From an uncultured Paracoccaceae bacterium (GTDB taxonomy: Bacteria > Pseudomonadota > Alphaproteobacteria > Rhodobacterales > Rhodobacteraceae), in assembly GCA_938005545.1 (NCBI GenBank), contig CALKXV010000020.1:1-64000 (forward strand): DNA of 64,000 nucleotides, given 5' to 3'. The notes beneath the pieces were generated by a model. That model worked only from the letters and a program-made list of their open reading frames with translations, made no database searches and had not been told where the DNA came from. Positions 36,002-45,011 of this stretch are shown here, piece after piece. How positions within the stretch are numbered: position 1 is the first letter of the stretch; each line of letters begins with the position of its first letter. The position numbers and the translations under genes were made by a program.

Positions 36002-36609
36002 TAGAATTCGACGCCCTTTTGGGCTTTGATGCCATCGCGGAAGGGGTGTTTGGTGGCCTCCATCGTGGTGACCAGATCGGCGGCTTCGATCAATTCTTCT
36101 TTGGCGTTGCGGCCCGTCAGAACCACATGGGTCATGTCGGGTTTTTCGGTGAGGAGGAAGTCGACCACTTCGTCGATGTCAAGGTAATCATAGCGGAGCG
36201 CGATATTGATTTCGTCAAGCAAAACAAAGCGGATGGCGGGGTCGCGGATCAGGTCTTTGGCTTTTTCCCAGCCTGATTGCGCCGCTGCAATGTCGCGTTC
36301 TTTGTCTTGAGTTTCCCACGTAAAACCTTCGCCCGAGGTCACCCAAACCACTTGATCGGCGAAGTGCGTCGCGAAGAAATCGCGTTCGCCGGTGCCCCAA
36401 GCGCCTTTAATGAACTGCACGACCGCAGCCGGCATGTCGTGGGCCACACAGCGCGTCAGCATTCCGAATCCGGACGAGGATTTTCCCTTGCCGGGCCCCG
36501 TATGGACGATGATCAGACCTTTTTCGTCTGTTTTGCTTTCCATCATCTTGTCGCGCGCCGCCTTGATCTTCTTCATTTTTTCAGTGTGGCGGGTGTTTTC
36601 ATCGGTCAT
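36001..36609 (-). CDS. cobO: Cob(I)yrinic acid a,c-diamide adenosyltransferase CobO
   Basis: Transfers the 5'-deoxyadenosyl group from ATP to the reduced corrinoid (BtuR/CobO/CobA family). The ATG at 36609 gives MTDENTRHTEKMKKIK and 202 residues; the frame is open further upstream across the opposite-strand riboswitch and that extension is spurious. The modified P-loop is HTGPGKGKSSSGFG, with VVQFIKGAWGTGE and LLDEINIALRYDYL as further motifs. It is the first gene of the leftward unit and divergent from the riboswitch-led operon. Confidence 0.95.
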   Translation of the reverse strand: MTDENTRHTEKMKKIKAARDKMMESKTDEKGLIIVHTGPGKGKSSSGFGMLTRCVAHDMPAAVVQFIKGAWGTGERDFFATHFADQVVWVTSGEGFTWETQDKERDIAAAQSGWEKAKDLIRDPAIRFVLLDEINIALRYDYLDIDEVVDFLLTEKPDMTHVVLTGRNAKEELIEAADLVTTMEATKHPFRDGIKAQKGVEF

Positions 36610-36664
36610 GTCTGGGCTCTCGCTTGCTTGACTTGGGTTGTGGTTTGGCAGAGTGTCGCCCGAG

Positions 36665-36843
36665 TTGGTGCTTGGGGTTCTATACTCAAGTGAAAAGGGA
36701 ATGCGAAGGGGGAGTGCCCCCGAAAGCAGCCGCCCCCGCGACCGTGAACGGAGAGGGGATCCATTCGCCACTGAACCCAAAGACAGGGTTTGGGAAGGCT
36801 GGATCACCCGTCATTATCCGCAAGCCGGGAGACCTGCCAACGC
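36665..36843 (+). promoter_or_regulatory. Cobalamin riboswitch
   Basis: The B12 aptamer consensus is easy to follow: GGTG at 36667, then GTGAAAAGGGAATGCG, GCAGCCGCCCCCGCGACCG, a TGGGAAGGC core and the B12 box AAGCCGGGAGACCTGCC at about 36822-36838. It lies on the strand of, and about 95 bases before, the DUF1636-cobW-cobN operon. Adenosylcobalamin binding is expected to lower expression. No clear intrinsic terminator follows, so control of translation initiation at the TTG start is the likelier mode. Confidence 0.95.
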
Positions 36844-36938
36844 ATGAAACGTAACCGGACGGGGGGTTCTGGGGGCGGGTTGGCCGTTTTCGTGCCTGTC
36901 TCGTTCAATCCCCTTTTCCGCACTTGAAGGATAGGCGC

Positions 36939-37337
36939 TTGGACGATTTGCCAAAGGAATTGCCACCCGTGGAATTGTTGGTCTGCACGACCTGCAAGAT
37001 GGGGCAGCCTGTTTTGGAGGGTGAGGCCTGTTTGGGCGCGCAGTTGTTCGAAGCCATTGTGGCGGGCGATTTGCCAGACGGTGTGACGCTGCGCGGTGTC
37101 GAGTGTTTTTCGAATTGCGATCATGGCTGTTCGATCACGCTTCGTGGTGGGGCGCAGCGCTGGAGCTATGTCTATGGCAAGCTTGATCCCGAAAAGGTCG
37201 GAATTGTTCTGGATGGGGTCGCACGTTATCGCGCGACATCTGACGGGCTTGTGCCATGGCGGGAGAGGCCTGAGCATTTCCGCAAAAACTGCATTGCGCG
37301 AATTCCACCCCTTGAGCCATTGGAGGCTGCTGAATGA
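36939..37337 (+). CDS. DUF1636 cysteine-rich protein linked to CobW
   Basis: I chose the TTG at 36939 because gaagga lies 7 bases upstream; an earlier in-frame TTG (36924) lacks this. The 132-residue product belongs to the DUF1636 family, with a ferredoxin-like fold suggested by VCTTCKMG and ECFSNCDHGCSITL, whose Cys may bind a metal or cluster. Members of this family are usually found beside cobW or cobalt transport genes. It is the first gene under the riboswitch and overlaps cobW by four bases. A metal-handling role in cobalt delivery is inference. Confidence 0.85.
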   Translation: MDDLPKELPPVELLVCTTCKMGQPVLEGEACLGAQLFEAIVAGDLPDGVTLRGVECFSNCDHGCSITLRGGAQRWSYVYGKLDPEKVGIVLDGVARYRATSDGLVPWRERPEHFRKNCIARIPPLEPLEAAE

Positions 37338-38386
37338 CTGACCTTGCGAAAATTCCGGTGACGGTTGTAACGGGCTTTTTGGGCTCGGGCAAAACCACGC
37401 TGATCCGCCATTTGATCGAAACGACACAAGGGCGACGCTTGGCCGTGATCGTCAACGAGTTCGGCGATGTGGGCGTGGATGGCGAGATTTTGAAAAGCTG
37501 CGCGATCCCGGATTGCCCGGCAGAAAACATTGTGGAACTGGCGAACGGTTGCATCTGCTGCACGGTGGCGGATGATTTCATTCCGACGATCGAGGCTTTG
37601 ATGGCGCTTGATCCGGTGCCCGATCACATCCTGATCGAAACCTCAGGGCTGGCTTTGCCGAAACCCCTGTTGAAAGCGTTTGACTGGCCTGCGATCCGGT
37701 CACGCGTAACAGTTGACGGTGTGATTGCCTTGGCGGATGCCGAAGCCGTGGCAGCGGGGCGGTTTGCACCGGATGTGGCGCGCGTCGATGCGCAGCGTTT
37801 GGCGGATGACAGTTTGGATCATGAAACGCCCTTGTCCGAGGTGTTCGGGGATCAGATTTCCTGTGCTGACATTGTGCTTTTGACGAAATGTGATTTGGCG
37901 GCGCCTGAGGCTTTGGCGGCGGCCAAGGCGGTGATCGCCAAGGAAGCGCCGCGTGACTTGCCGGTGATCGAAGTGACCGAAGGCGTGGTGGACGGGCGCG
38001 TCATCCTTGGGCTAGGCGCGGCGGCAGAAGACGATTTGGCAGCGCGACCTTCGCATCACGATACCGCCCATGACCACGATCACGAGGATTTCGAAACTGT
38101 TGTGGTCGAAGTGCCCGAGATGGCATCTGCCGAAGATTTGGTTGCGCGGATCGAAGCACTGGCGGTGGAGCAGAACATTCTGCGTGTCAAAGGTTATGCG
38201 GCGGTTCAGGGCAAACCGATGCGTTTGTTGGTGCAAGGCGTGGGTGCGCGGGTGCGGCATCAGTTTGATCGCCCTTGGGCCCCCGGCGAAATTCGCGTTG
38301 GGCGCTTGGTCGTCATTGCCGAACACGACGACATCAATCTGGATGCGATCCGGTCGGTCTTGGTGCCCGAAGTGGTCGCGGTTTAG
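37334..38386 (+). CDS. cobW: CobW cobalt-chaperone GTPase
   Basis: G3E GTPase of the COG0523 family thought to deliver Co(II) to the CobN cobaltochelatase. It has 350 residues. The P-loop is GFLGSGKTT, the metal-binding motif is CICC in NGCICCTV, and the Asp/Glu-loop ETSGLALP and a His/Asp-rich segment (HHDTAHDHDHED) before the CobW C-terminal domain fit metal binding. It sits directly before cobN and downstream of the cobalamin riboswitch, which separates it from zinc-related G3E relatives. Confidence 0.95.
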   Translation: MTDLAKIPVTVVTGFLGSGKTTLIRHLIETTQGRRLAVIVNEFGDVGVDGEILKSCAIPDCPAENIVELANGCICCTVADDFIPTIEALMALDPVPDHILIETSGLALPKPLLKAFDWPAIRSRVTVDGVIALADAEAVAAGRFAPDVARVDAQRLADDSLDHETPLSEVFGDQISCADIVLLTKCDLAAPEALAAAKAVIAKEAPRDLPVIEVTEGVVDGRVILGLGAAAEDDLAARPSHHDTAHDHDHEDFETVVVEVPEMASAEDLVARIEALAVEQNILRVKGYAAVQGKPMRLLVQGVGARVRHQFDRPWAPGEIRVGRLVVIAEHDDINLDAIRSVLVPEVVAV

Positions 38387-38427
38387 GCATGGCGCGCGCG
38401 CTGCCACCTATCGGACAGGGCTAGGCC

Positions 38428-41400
38428 ATGCATGTGGTCTTCCGCGAAAGTCATGGGCTGGACGAGGCCGAGACCCCGGTTGACTTGGGGCAAAGCCCTG
38501 CCGATCTGGTGGTATTGTCGTTCTCGGACAGTGACTTGCGGGCCTTTGCGGCCGGATGGAAGCGGGCGAAAGATCACGGTGCGGCTTTGCCGTCGTTGCG
38601 GTTGGCCAATCTTGGATCCCTGAAGCATCCGGTGTCGGTCGACACTTATGTTGAACAGACCTTGCAGGGCGCAAAGGCCATTTTGGTGCGTCTGATCGGG
38701 GGCGTACCCTATTGGGACTATGGTCTTTCGCAGGTGCGGGCACTGGCCGAGGCGCGAGGGATTTCGCTGGCGGTTTTGCCCGGAGACGGACGAGCAGATG
38801 CGCAGTTAGAGATGATCTCGACGGTGCCGCGCGCAACGTTGGAGCGGTTGAACGCCTTGTGTGACGAAGGCGGTGCTGTGGCTGGGCAGGCCGCATTGGC
38901 GCAACTGGCGCTGGCAGCGGGGTTGTATGCCGGGCCGGTGGCGGGAACGAAATCGATCCCGGATTTTGGATGCTGGACGCCTGAGCGCGGTGCGCGTGGT
39001 ACGATTTCCGACAGTGCACCAGGTTCCGCGGTGCATGCCATTTGTGGCAGGGCGTGTGGCGCGGATTGCCCTGTCGCATCGGCTGGGCAAATCGTTGTCA
39101 TCGTATTTTACCGCGCCTATCTGGCGGCTGCTGACACGGCCCCTGTCGAAGCCTTGTTTGAGGCATTTCGGGCGCGTGGGTTTCAGCCCATTGGGATATT
39201 CGTTCCGTCCTTGAAGGCCCCGGATGCAGCCCGGTGGATCAAAAGGCGGCTGGCCGAGATCAAACCCGCGATCATCGTAAATGCGACCGCGTTTTCGGGC
39301 AAATCGGCGGACGGAACCTCACCGCTCGATAGTGCGGACGTTCCGGTGTTTCAGGTGGCTTTGGCGACGTCGACGAAGGCTGCTTGGGCGGATGCCGACC
39401 GGGGGTTGTCGCCGGCTGATTTGGCGATGCACGTGGTTTTGCCCGAGGTCGACGGGCGTATTTTTGGCGGCGTAGCGTCATTCAAGGAAATGGGCGCCAT
39501 TGATCCCGAACTGGAAATCGGGCTTTACGCGCACCGTCCGGAAAACGCGCGCATTGCGGCCATTGCGGACCGGGCGGTGGCTTGGGTGGCGTTGTCCAAG
39601 ACCCCGAAGGATCAGCTTTCGGTGGCGTTCGTGCTGTCGACCTATCCGGGGAAAGACTGGCAGATGGCACATGCTGTTGGGTTGGATGCCCTGGCGTCGG
39701 GCGAAGCAATGCTGAGCGACTTGAGCGGCGCGGGCTATTCTGTTGGGGCGGGTCGGGCATTGGATGCGGCGTTGTCGGATGATACGGTATCGTGGTCAGT
39801 TGATGCATATCGTGCGGCGTTGGCGAAACTGCCCGCGCGTCTTAGACACGATCTTGAAACGGCATGGGGTGCGCCAGAAGACGACAAACTGGTGAAAGAT
39901 GGCGCGTTCCATTTCCCCGCCACTCGGCGCGGCAAGGTCTTGGCCGCCTTGCAACCAGAGCGGGGCTTTGTCGATACGCGGGTCGATGAGTATCACGATT
40001 TAGCGCGTGTGCCCTGCCACGGTTATGTCGCGTTTTACCTGTGGTTGCGGCAGTCGGAAGCGGTGGATGCTTTGGTGCATATCGGGGCCCATGGAACGCT
40101 GGAATGGTTGCCCGGCAAGTCGGTTGCATTGTCGGAGACCTGTTGGCCCGAAGCTTTGGTTGGCGATCTGCCAGTGATTTACCCGTTCATCGTCAACGAC
40201 CCCGGAGAAGCCGCGCAGGCGAAACGCCGGATTGGAGCGGTGACCCTGGGCCATGTGCCGCCGCCCATGGGGGACAGTCAAACGCCGGATCGCTTTGCCA
40301 CTTTGGAAGCCTTGCTGGACGAATTTTCGAATGCCGATGGGTTGGATCCACGTCGCCGCGACCGGTTGCAAGGGGATATCAGGGATGAGGCGCAAGCCCT
40401 TGGCGTGGAAGCAGATTTAGGGTTGGAGCTGGCGACCAGCACAGCTGAGGCGATCACGCGGATTGATCGGTTTGTGTGTGATGTGAAGGAAAGCCAGTTC
40501 GGCGATGGCTTGCATGTCTGGGGGCGGTCACCGGTTGGGACGGGCGGATTTGAAGCGGTGGAAACGGCGGATGCGGAACGGCAGGCGTTGCTGGATGCCT
40601 TAAGCGGTCGTCGGATCGAGGCGGGGCCGTCGGGGTCACCCTACCGTGGTCGCCGCGATGTGCTTCCGACCGGGCGGAACCTGTATACGACCGATCCGCG
40701 ATCTGTGCCGACGCGGGCCGCATACGCACAAGGTGTGAAACTGGCCGAAGAATTGGTGCGCCGACATTTGCAGGACGAAGGCGATTATCCAAAAGGTTTG
40801 ATTGTCGATCTTTGGGGGTCGGCAACGATGCGGACGGCCGGCGAAGAATTCGCCATGGCGTTGCATCTTCTGGGCGTGCGACCGGTTTGGGACAAGGGCG
40901 CGGAACGTGTTTCGGGGATCGAGGTTTTGCCAATTGCGGAATTGTCGCGGCCTCGGCTGGATGTAACGTTGCGGGTATCTGGGCTGTTTCGCGATGTGTT
41001 TCCGAGTTTGTCATCGCTGTTTGCGCAGGCCGTTCGGGCTTTGGCAGATCGCGACGAAGCGGCGGATTGGAACCCTTATGTCGGGCAGGGCGCAGGTGCG
41101 CGGGTGTATGGCCCGGCGCCGGGGCATTTCGGTTTGGGCATGGAGCATTTGCCCGAAGAGTTGACGCCTGAAGCGCGGCAAAAGGCGGGGCAGGCTTGGC
41201 TTGCGGCAAGTTCCTGGGCCATGGACGGCGAGCGCGCGAACGAAGATAAGGCGGGGCTGGAAGCGCGGGTTCAAAATGCGGATGCCTTTGTGCACCTTCA
41301 GGATTTACCCGAAACCGATATTCTGTTGGCGGCGGATTATGCCACCCACGAGGCTGGATTTGCAGCCGCGAAAGCGGTGACAGGTGGCGCGCCAACCGCG

Positions 41401-41784
41401 CTCTATCATCTTGATAACACAGACCCTTCCAAGCCTCGGGCGCGATCATTATCCGAGGAAATTGCACGGGTTGTTCATGGCCGTGCCGCGCAACCCGGCT
41501 GGATCACCGGTATGCAACGGCACGGGTTTCGGGGCGCTGCCGAGATTGCGGCGACTTTGGATCACATGGCGGCTTTCGCGAATTTGGCAGGCGTTGTGGG
41601 CCCGCATTTGTTTGACGCCTATTATGACGCGACTTTGGGCGAAGCTTCGGTTGTTGCGTTCTTGGAAGACGCGAACCCGGGTGCCTTGGCGGCGATGCAG
41701 GCGCAGTTTGCAGCACTTCATCGGGCCGGGCTTTGGGCCACGCGGCGCAATTCGATCCGTGCGGCGTTGGAGGCGGCGGAATGA
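38428..41784 (+). CDS. cobN: Cobaltochelatase large subunit CobN
   Basis: Large subunit of the ATP-dependent aerobic cobaltochelatase, inserting Co(II) into hydrogenobyrinic acid a,c-diamide. The product has 1118 residues, in the range for alphaproteobacteria. Recognisable CobN/ChlH/BchH segments are GGVPYWDYGLSQ, IVIVFYRAYLAAADTAP, the long HIGAHGTLEWLPGK region and VIYPFIVNDPGEAAQAKR. Its small partners (the chelatase CobS and CobT, AAA+ ATPase subunits) are not in the window. It follows cobW by 41 bases and overlaps cobG (ATGA). Confidence 0.95.
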   Translation: MHVVFRESHGLDEAETPVDLGQSPADLVVLSFSDSDLRAFAAGWKRAKDHGAALPSLRLANLGSLKHPVSVDTYVEQTLQGAKAILVRLIGGVPYWDYGLSQVRALAEARGISLAVLPGDGRADAQLEMISTVPRATLERLNALCDEGGAVAGQAALAQLALAAGLYAGPVAGTKSIPDFGCWTPERGARGTISDSAPGSAVHAICGRACGADCPVASAGQIVVIVFYRAYLAAADTAPVEALFEAFRARGFQPIGIFVPSLKAPDAARWIKRRLAEIKPAIIVNATAFSGKSADGTSPLDSADVPVFQVALATSTKAAWADADRGLSPADLAMHVVLPEVDGRIFGGVASFKEMGAIDPELEIGLYAHRPENARIAAIADRAVAWVALSKTPKDQLSVAFVLSTYPGKDWQMAHAVGLDALASGEAMLSDLSGAGYSVGAGRALDAALSDDTVSWSVDAYRAALAKLPARLRHDLETAWGAPEDDKLVKDGAFHFPATRRGKVLAALQPERGFVDTRVDEYHDLARVPCHGYVAFYLWLRQSEAVDALVHIGAHGTLEWLPGKSVALSETCWPEALVGDLPVIYPFIVNDPGEAAQAKRRIGAVTLGHVPPPMGDSQTPDRFATLEALLDEFSNADGLDPRRRDRLQGDIRDEAQALGVEADLGLELATSTAEAITRIDRFVCDVKESQFGDGLHVWGRSPVGTGGFEAVETADAERQALLDALSGRRIEAGPSGSPYRGRRDVLPTGRNLYTTDPRSVPTRAAYAQGVKLAEELVRRHLQDEGDYPKGLIVDLWGSATMRTAGEEFAMALHLLGVRPVWDKGAERVSGIEVLPIAELSRPRLDVTLRVSGLFRDVFPSLSSLFAQAVRALADRDEAADWNPYVGQGAGARVYGPAPGHFGLGMEHLPEELTPEARQKAGQAWLAASSWAMDGERANEDKAGLEARVQNADAFVHLQDLPETDILLAADYATHEAGFAAAKAVTGGAPTALYHLDNTDPSKPRARSLSEEIARVVHGRAAQPGWITGMQRHGFRGAAEIAATLDHMAAFANLAGVVGPHLFDAYYDATLGEASVVAFLEDANPGALAAMQAQFAALHRAGLWATRRNSIRAALEAAE

Positions 41785-42905
41785 GCGGGCACGTCAAAGG
41801 ATGGTGCCCAAGCGCCTATCGCCCGATGATGTCGGGGGATGGATTGCTGGTGCGGCTGCGGCCCCGGCTCGGACGGTTGGCCCGCGCGGACGTGCATGTC
41901 TTGGCGGATGTTGCAACGCGGTTTGGCAATGGCGTGATCGGTTTGACCGCGCGGGCAAACTTGCAACTTCGTGGGATCGAAACGTCAGATCACAAGACGG
42001 TTTTGAACACATTAATCGGCGCCGGTTTGGTGCATGGCGACCCGGTTCTTGAAGGTCGCCGCTCGGTTCTGGCGACGCCGTTTTGGTCGGCTGGCGATCT
42101 GACTGATCGGTTGGGGCGGGCTTTGGATGTGTGTTTGCCCGGTCTGCCTGACCTGCCCGACAAAATGGGCTTTGCCCTTGATACCGGCGACGCGCCCGTG
42201 TTGCGCGATGCCTCGGCCGATGTGCGATTTGAACGAGGCGCGTCGGGCAAAGTTCTGATCGCGGCAGATGGCGCAAAGGGTGGCGTGTTGGTCGACGAAG
42301 GCGCAGCGATGGATGTGATGGCCGAGCTTTTGGCATGGTTCGTGGGCACCGGCGGGCGCGAAAATGGTCGGATGGCGCGGCATTTGGGCTGCGTAGACTT
42401 GCCGGATGCATATTGCAGCGATGCGCGCCTGCCGGATGGTACGGGTGTTGAACCGGGCGTGTTTTCCGGCGGCTTGGTGGCAGGCGTGCCGTTCGGATCA
42501 ATGATGGCGGATGATCTGCGAGGCTTGGTCGAAAGCGCCGAACCGGAGCATGTTCAACTGACGCCGTGGCGGTCGCTGATCTTGTCAGGCGCAAGTGACG
42601 TCCGCCATCCGGCCTTTGTCTTTACCGCCGATGATCCCATTCTGCGCACGTCGGCTTGCCCCGGAAAACCCGGCTGTGCCGAGGCCAGCGTTACGACATA
42701 TGACGTGGCGCGCCGGTTGGCGGGTCGCGTGGGCGGTACGCTTCATGTGTCGGGATGTGCGAAAGGATGCGCGCGGCCCAAGGTGAGCGATGTGACGCTG
42801 GTGGGTCGAGGTGGGCGTTTCGATCTTGTGCAAAACGGTCGGGCCAGCGATACGGCAAAGCGGACCGGCCTAAGCGAGGCGGATATTCTGGAGCTGTTTT
42901 CCTGA
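41781..42905 (+). CDS. cobG: Precorrin-3B synthase CobG
   Basis: Oxygen-dependent monooxygenase that hydroxylates precorrin-3A and starts ring contraction; its presence marks the aerobic pathway. It has 374 residues from MSGHVKGWCPSAYRPM. It has the nitrite/sulfite-reductase ferredoxin-like domain and the [4Fe-4S] cysteines in TSACPGKPGCAEAS and SGCAKGCARP. The start overlaps the cobN stop, and the stop overlaps the cobH start by one base. Confidence 0.94.
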   Translation: MSGHVKGWCPSAYRPMMSGDGLLVRLRPRLGRLARADVHVLADVATRFGNGVIGLTARANLQLRGIETSDHKTVLNTLIGAGLVHGDPVLEGRRSVLATPFWSAGDLTDRLGRALDVCLPGLPDLPDKMGFALDTGDAPVLRDASADVRFERGASGKVLIAADGAKGGVLVDEGAAMDVMAELLAWFVGTGGRENGRMARHLGCVDLPDAYCSDARLPDGTGVEPGVFSGGLVAGVPFGSMMADDLRGLVESAEPEHVQLTPWRSLILSGASDVRHPAFVFTADDPILRTSACPGKPGCAEASVTTYDVARRLAGRVGGTLHVSGCAKGCARPKVSDVTLVGRGGRFDLVQNGRASDTAKRTGLSEADILELFS

Positions 42906-43534
42906 TGCCCTATTCTTACGAAAAAAGCGGCGCGGCGATCTATGCCGAAAGCTTTGCAACCATCCGGGCCGAAGCGGATTTGGCCGGCTTTGATGCCGAT
43001 GATGAACGGGTTGCTGTGCGCATGATCCACGCGGCCGGTATGGTTGGGCTTGAAAAGTTCATTCATTTTTCCAAAGGGTTCACTGTTGCGGCACGTGCTG
43101 CTTTGGACGCAGGCGCGCCGATTCTTTGCGACGCGCATATGGTCAGCGAAGGTGTCACGCGCAAACGATTGCCAGCCGACAATGAGGTGATCTGTACGTT
43201 GCGTGACCCAAAAGTTGCACCCATGGCGGCGGAGCTGGAAAATACGCGATCAGCCGTTGCGTTGGAGCTGTGGCGGCCAAAACTGGCAGGCGCTTTGGTG
43301 GCCATTGGTAACGCGCCGACGGCGCTGTTTCATCTGTTGAACATGTTGGAAGACCCGGACTGCCCGCGCCCCGCAGCCATTATCGGATGCCCTGTTGGTT
43401 TTGTTGGCGCAGCGGAATCAAAGGCGGCGTTGTGGGCCGATCAACCGGTGCCTTGTTGTGTGGTTGAGGGCCGCTTGGGCGGCAGCGCCATCACGGTTGC
43501 CGCCATCAATGCCATCGCGAGCCACGCAGAATGA
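42905..43534 (+). CDS. cobH: Precorrin-8X methylmutase CobH
   Basis: Moves the C-11 methyl group to C-12, giving hydrogenobyrinic acid. It has 209 residues from MPYSYEKSGAAIY. The catalytic His is His42 in VRMIHAAG, and CDAHMVSEGVTRKRL and GNAPTALFHLL are family motifs. The start shares one base with the cobG stop (TGATG), and the stop overlaps cobI by four bases. Confidence 0.96.
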   Translation: MPYSYEKSGAAIYAESFATIRAEADLAGFDADDERVAVRMIHAAGMVGLEKFIHFSKGFTVAARAALDAGAPILCDAHMVSEGVTRKRLPADNEVICTLRDPKVAPMAAELENTRSAVALELWRPKLAGALVAIGNAPTALFHLLNMLEDPDCPRPAAIIGCPVGFVGAAESKAALWADQPVPCCVVEGRLGGSAITVAAINAIASHAE

Positions 43535-44259
43535 CCGGTCGGGTTTACGGCGTCGGACTTGGGCCGGGTGATCCAGACCTGATGAGCCTAAAAGCGCATC
43601 GGTTGCTAACATCGGCACGTCACGTTGCGTTTTTCAGAAAAGAAGGCCGGGCCGGGCGGGCGCGGGTTTTGGCGGGTGATCTGGTGCCCGAGGGTGCCGT
43701 GGAATTTCCGATGGAATACCCTGTGACGACGGAAATTCCGCTTGGCGATCCGAAGTACAACGAAGCCTTGGCGCCGTTTTACGAAACCTGTTGCGCGCAT
43801 TTACGTGCCCTGGCCCAGACGGGCGAAGATGTGGTTGTGCTTTGCGAGGGCGATCCGTTTTTCTATGGATCGTTCATGCACATCTATGCGCGCCTTGACG
43901 GCGATGTGCCCGTCGACGTTGTGCCAGCCATCACGGGCATGTCGGCGGCCTGGACGGCAACGGGTCAACCCATCACATGGGGCGATGACGTGATGACGGT
44001 GCTGATGGGCACGTTGGGTGAAGACGAGTTGCTGCGCCACATGACCGCCGCGGATGCCTTGGTGATCATGAAAGTCGGGCGAAATCTGCCGAAAGTGCGC
44101 CGCGCATTGGCGCGTTCCGGAAAAGCCGAGGCGGCTTGGGTCGTGGAATGTGCGGCGATGGCGGAGCAAACCGTGTTGCCATTGGCTGATGTGCCCGAGG
44201 GATACATGCCGCCGTATTTTTCGATTGTTCTGGTTCATGGCCAGGGGCGGCGGCCATGA
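43531..44259 (+). CDS. cobI: Precorrin-2 C20-methyltransferase CobI
   Basis: SAM-dependent methylation of precorrin-2 at C-20. It has 242 residues of the tetrapyrrole methylase fold. The N-terminal GLGPGDPDLMSLKAHRLL motif, LCEGDPFFYGSF and PAITGMSAA are typical, and the GDP-FFYGS segment points to the C20 enzyme. Four-base overlaps join it to cobH and cobJ. Confidence 0.95.
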   Translation: MTGRVYGVGLGPGDPDLMSLKAHRLLTSARHVAFFRKEGRAGRARVLAGDLVPEGAVEFPMEYPVTTEIPLGDPKYNEALAPFYETCCAHLRALAQTGEDVVVLCEGDPFFYGSFMHIYARLDGDVPVDVVPAITGMSAAWTATGQPITWGDDVMTVLMGTLGEDELLRHMTAADALVIMKVGRNLPKVRRALARSGKAEAAWVVECAAMAEQTVLPLADVPEGYMPPYFSIVLVHGQGRRP

Positions 44260-45011
44260 GCGGGCGGCTGGTCATTGCGGGTTTGGGGCCGGGGGATGCG
44301 GGGCTGGTCACACCAGACGTGACGTCGGCTTTGGCCGAAGCGACGGATGTTGTGGGCTATGTGCCTTACGTGGCGCGGGTGCCCAACAGAGATGGATTGA
44401 TGAAACACGCATCCGACAATCGGGTGGAACTGGACCGGTCGCGTCATGCGTTGGACATGGCTGCCAATGGGCGTCGCGTGGTTGTTGTGTCGTCGGGCGA
44501 TCCGGGCGTTTTCGCCATGGCCTCGGCCGTATTTGAGGCCGTGGAGGCTGGGCCGGAAGTTTGGCGGGACATCGAGATCTCGGTTTTGCCGGGCATCACC
44601 GCGATGCTGGCGGCAGCGGCGAAAGCCGGTGCGCCGCTTGGTCATGATTTCTGTGTGATCAATCTGTCAGACAATCTAAAACCTTGGAAAATCATCGAAA
44701 AACGGCTGCGCTGTGCGGTGGAGGCAGATTTCGCCTGTGGGTTCTACAACCCCAGATCGAAGGCGCGCCCCGAGGGTTTCGGGCGTGTACTGGCGGTTTT
44801 GAGCGAGGTTTGCGAGCCGCAGCGGTTGATCACATTTGCCCGCGCGGTCTCAACCCCTGAGGAGGCGATTTCGACGATTTCACTGGCCGATGCGACGCCC
44901 GAGATGGCGGACATGCGGACGGTGGTTTTGCTGGGGTCATCGCGGACGCGGATGATCACACGGGACGGACGCGCGCCGATTGTCTATACGCCGCGGTCGG
45001 TGCCGGAATGA
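44256..45011 (+). CDS. cobJ: Precorrin-3B C17-methyltransferase CobJ
   Basis: Methylates C-17 with ring contraction, using the CobG product. It has 251 residues, with AGLGPGDAGLVTPDV at the N-terminus, VVVVSSGDPGVFAMAS, VLPGITAMLAAAA and CGFYNPRSKARPEG, the last being characteristic of CobJ/CbiH. It is the last gene of the riboswitch-led transcript before cobK, whose 3' end overlaps it by 28 bases in antiparallel. Confidence 0.95.
   Translation: MSGRLVIAGLGPGDAGLVTPDVTSALAEATDVVGYVPYVARVPNRDGLMKHASDNRVELDRSRHALDMAANGRRVVVVSSGDPGVFAMASAVFEAVEAGPEVWRDIEISVLPGITAMLAAAAKAGAPLGHDFCVINLSDNLKPWKIIEKRLRCAVEADFACGFYNPRSKARPEGFGRVLAVLSEVCEPQRLITFARAVSTPEEAISTISLADATPEMADMRTVVLLGSSRTRMITRDGRAPIVYTPRSVPE

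Noticed and set aside
36638-36847. Short + strand ORFs across the riboswitch
   Set aside because: The conserved RNA elements of the B12 aptamer explain this sequence; peptides look random.
40454-41467. 337-codon - strand frame antisense to cobN
   Set aside because: Pro/Arg/Ala low-complexity translation, no start context; cobN is the coding frame.
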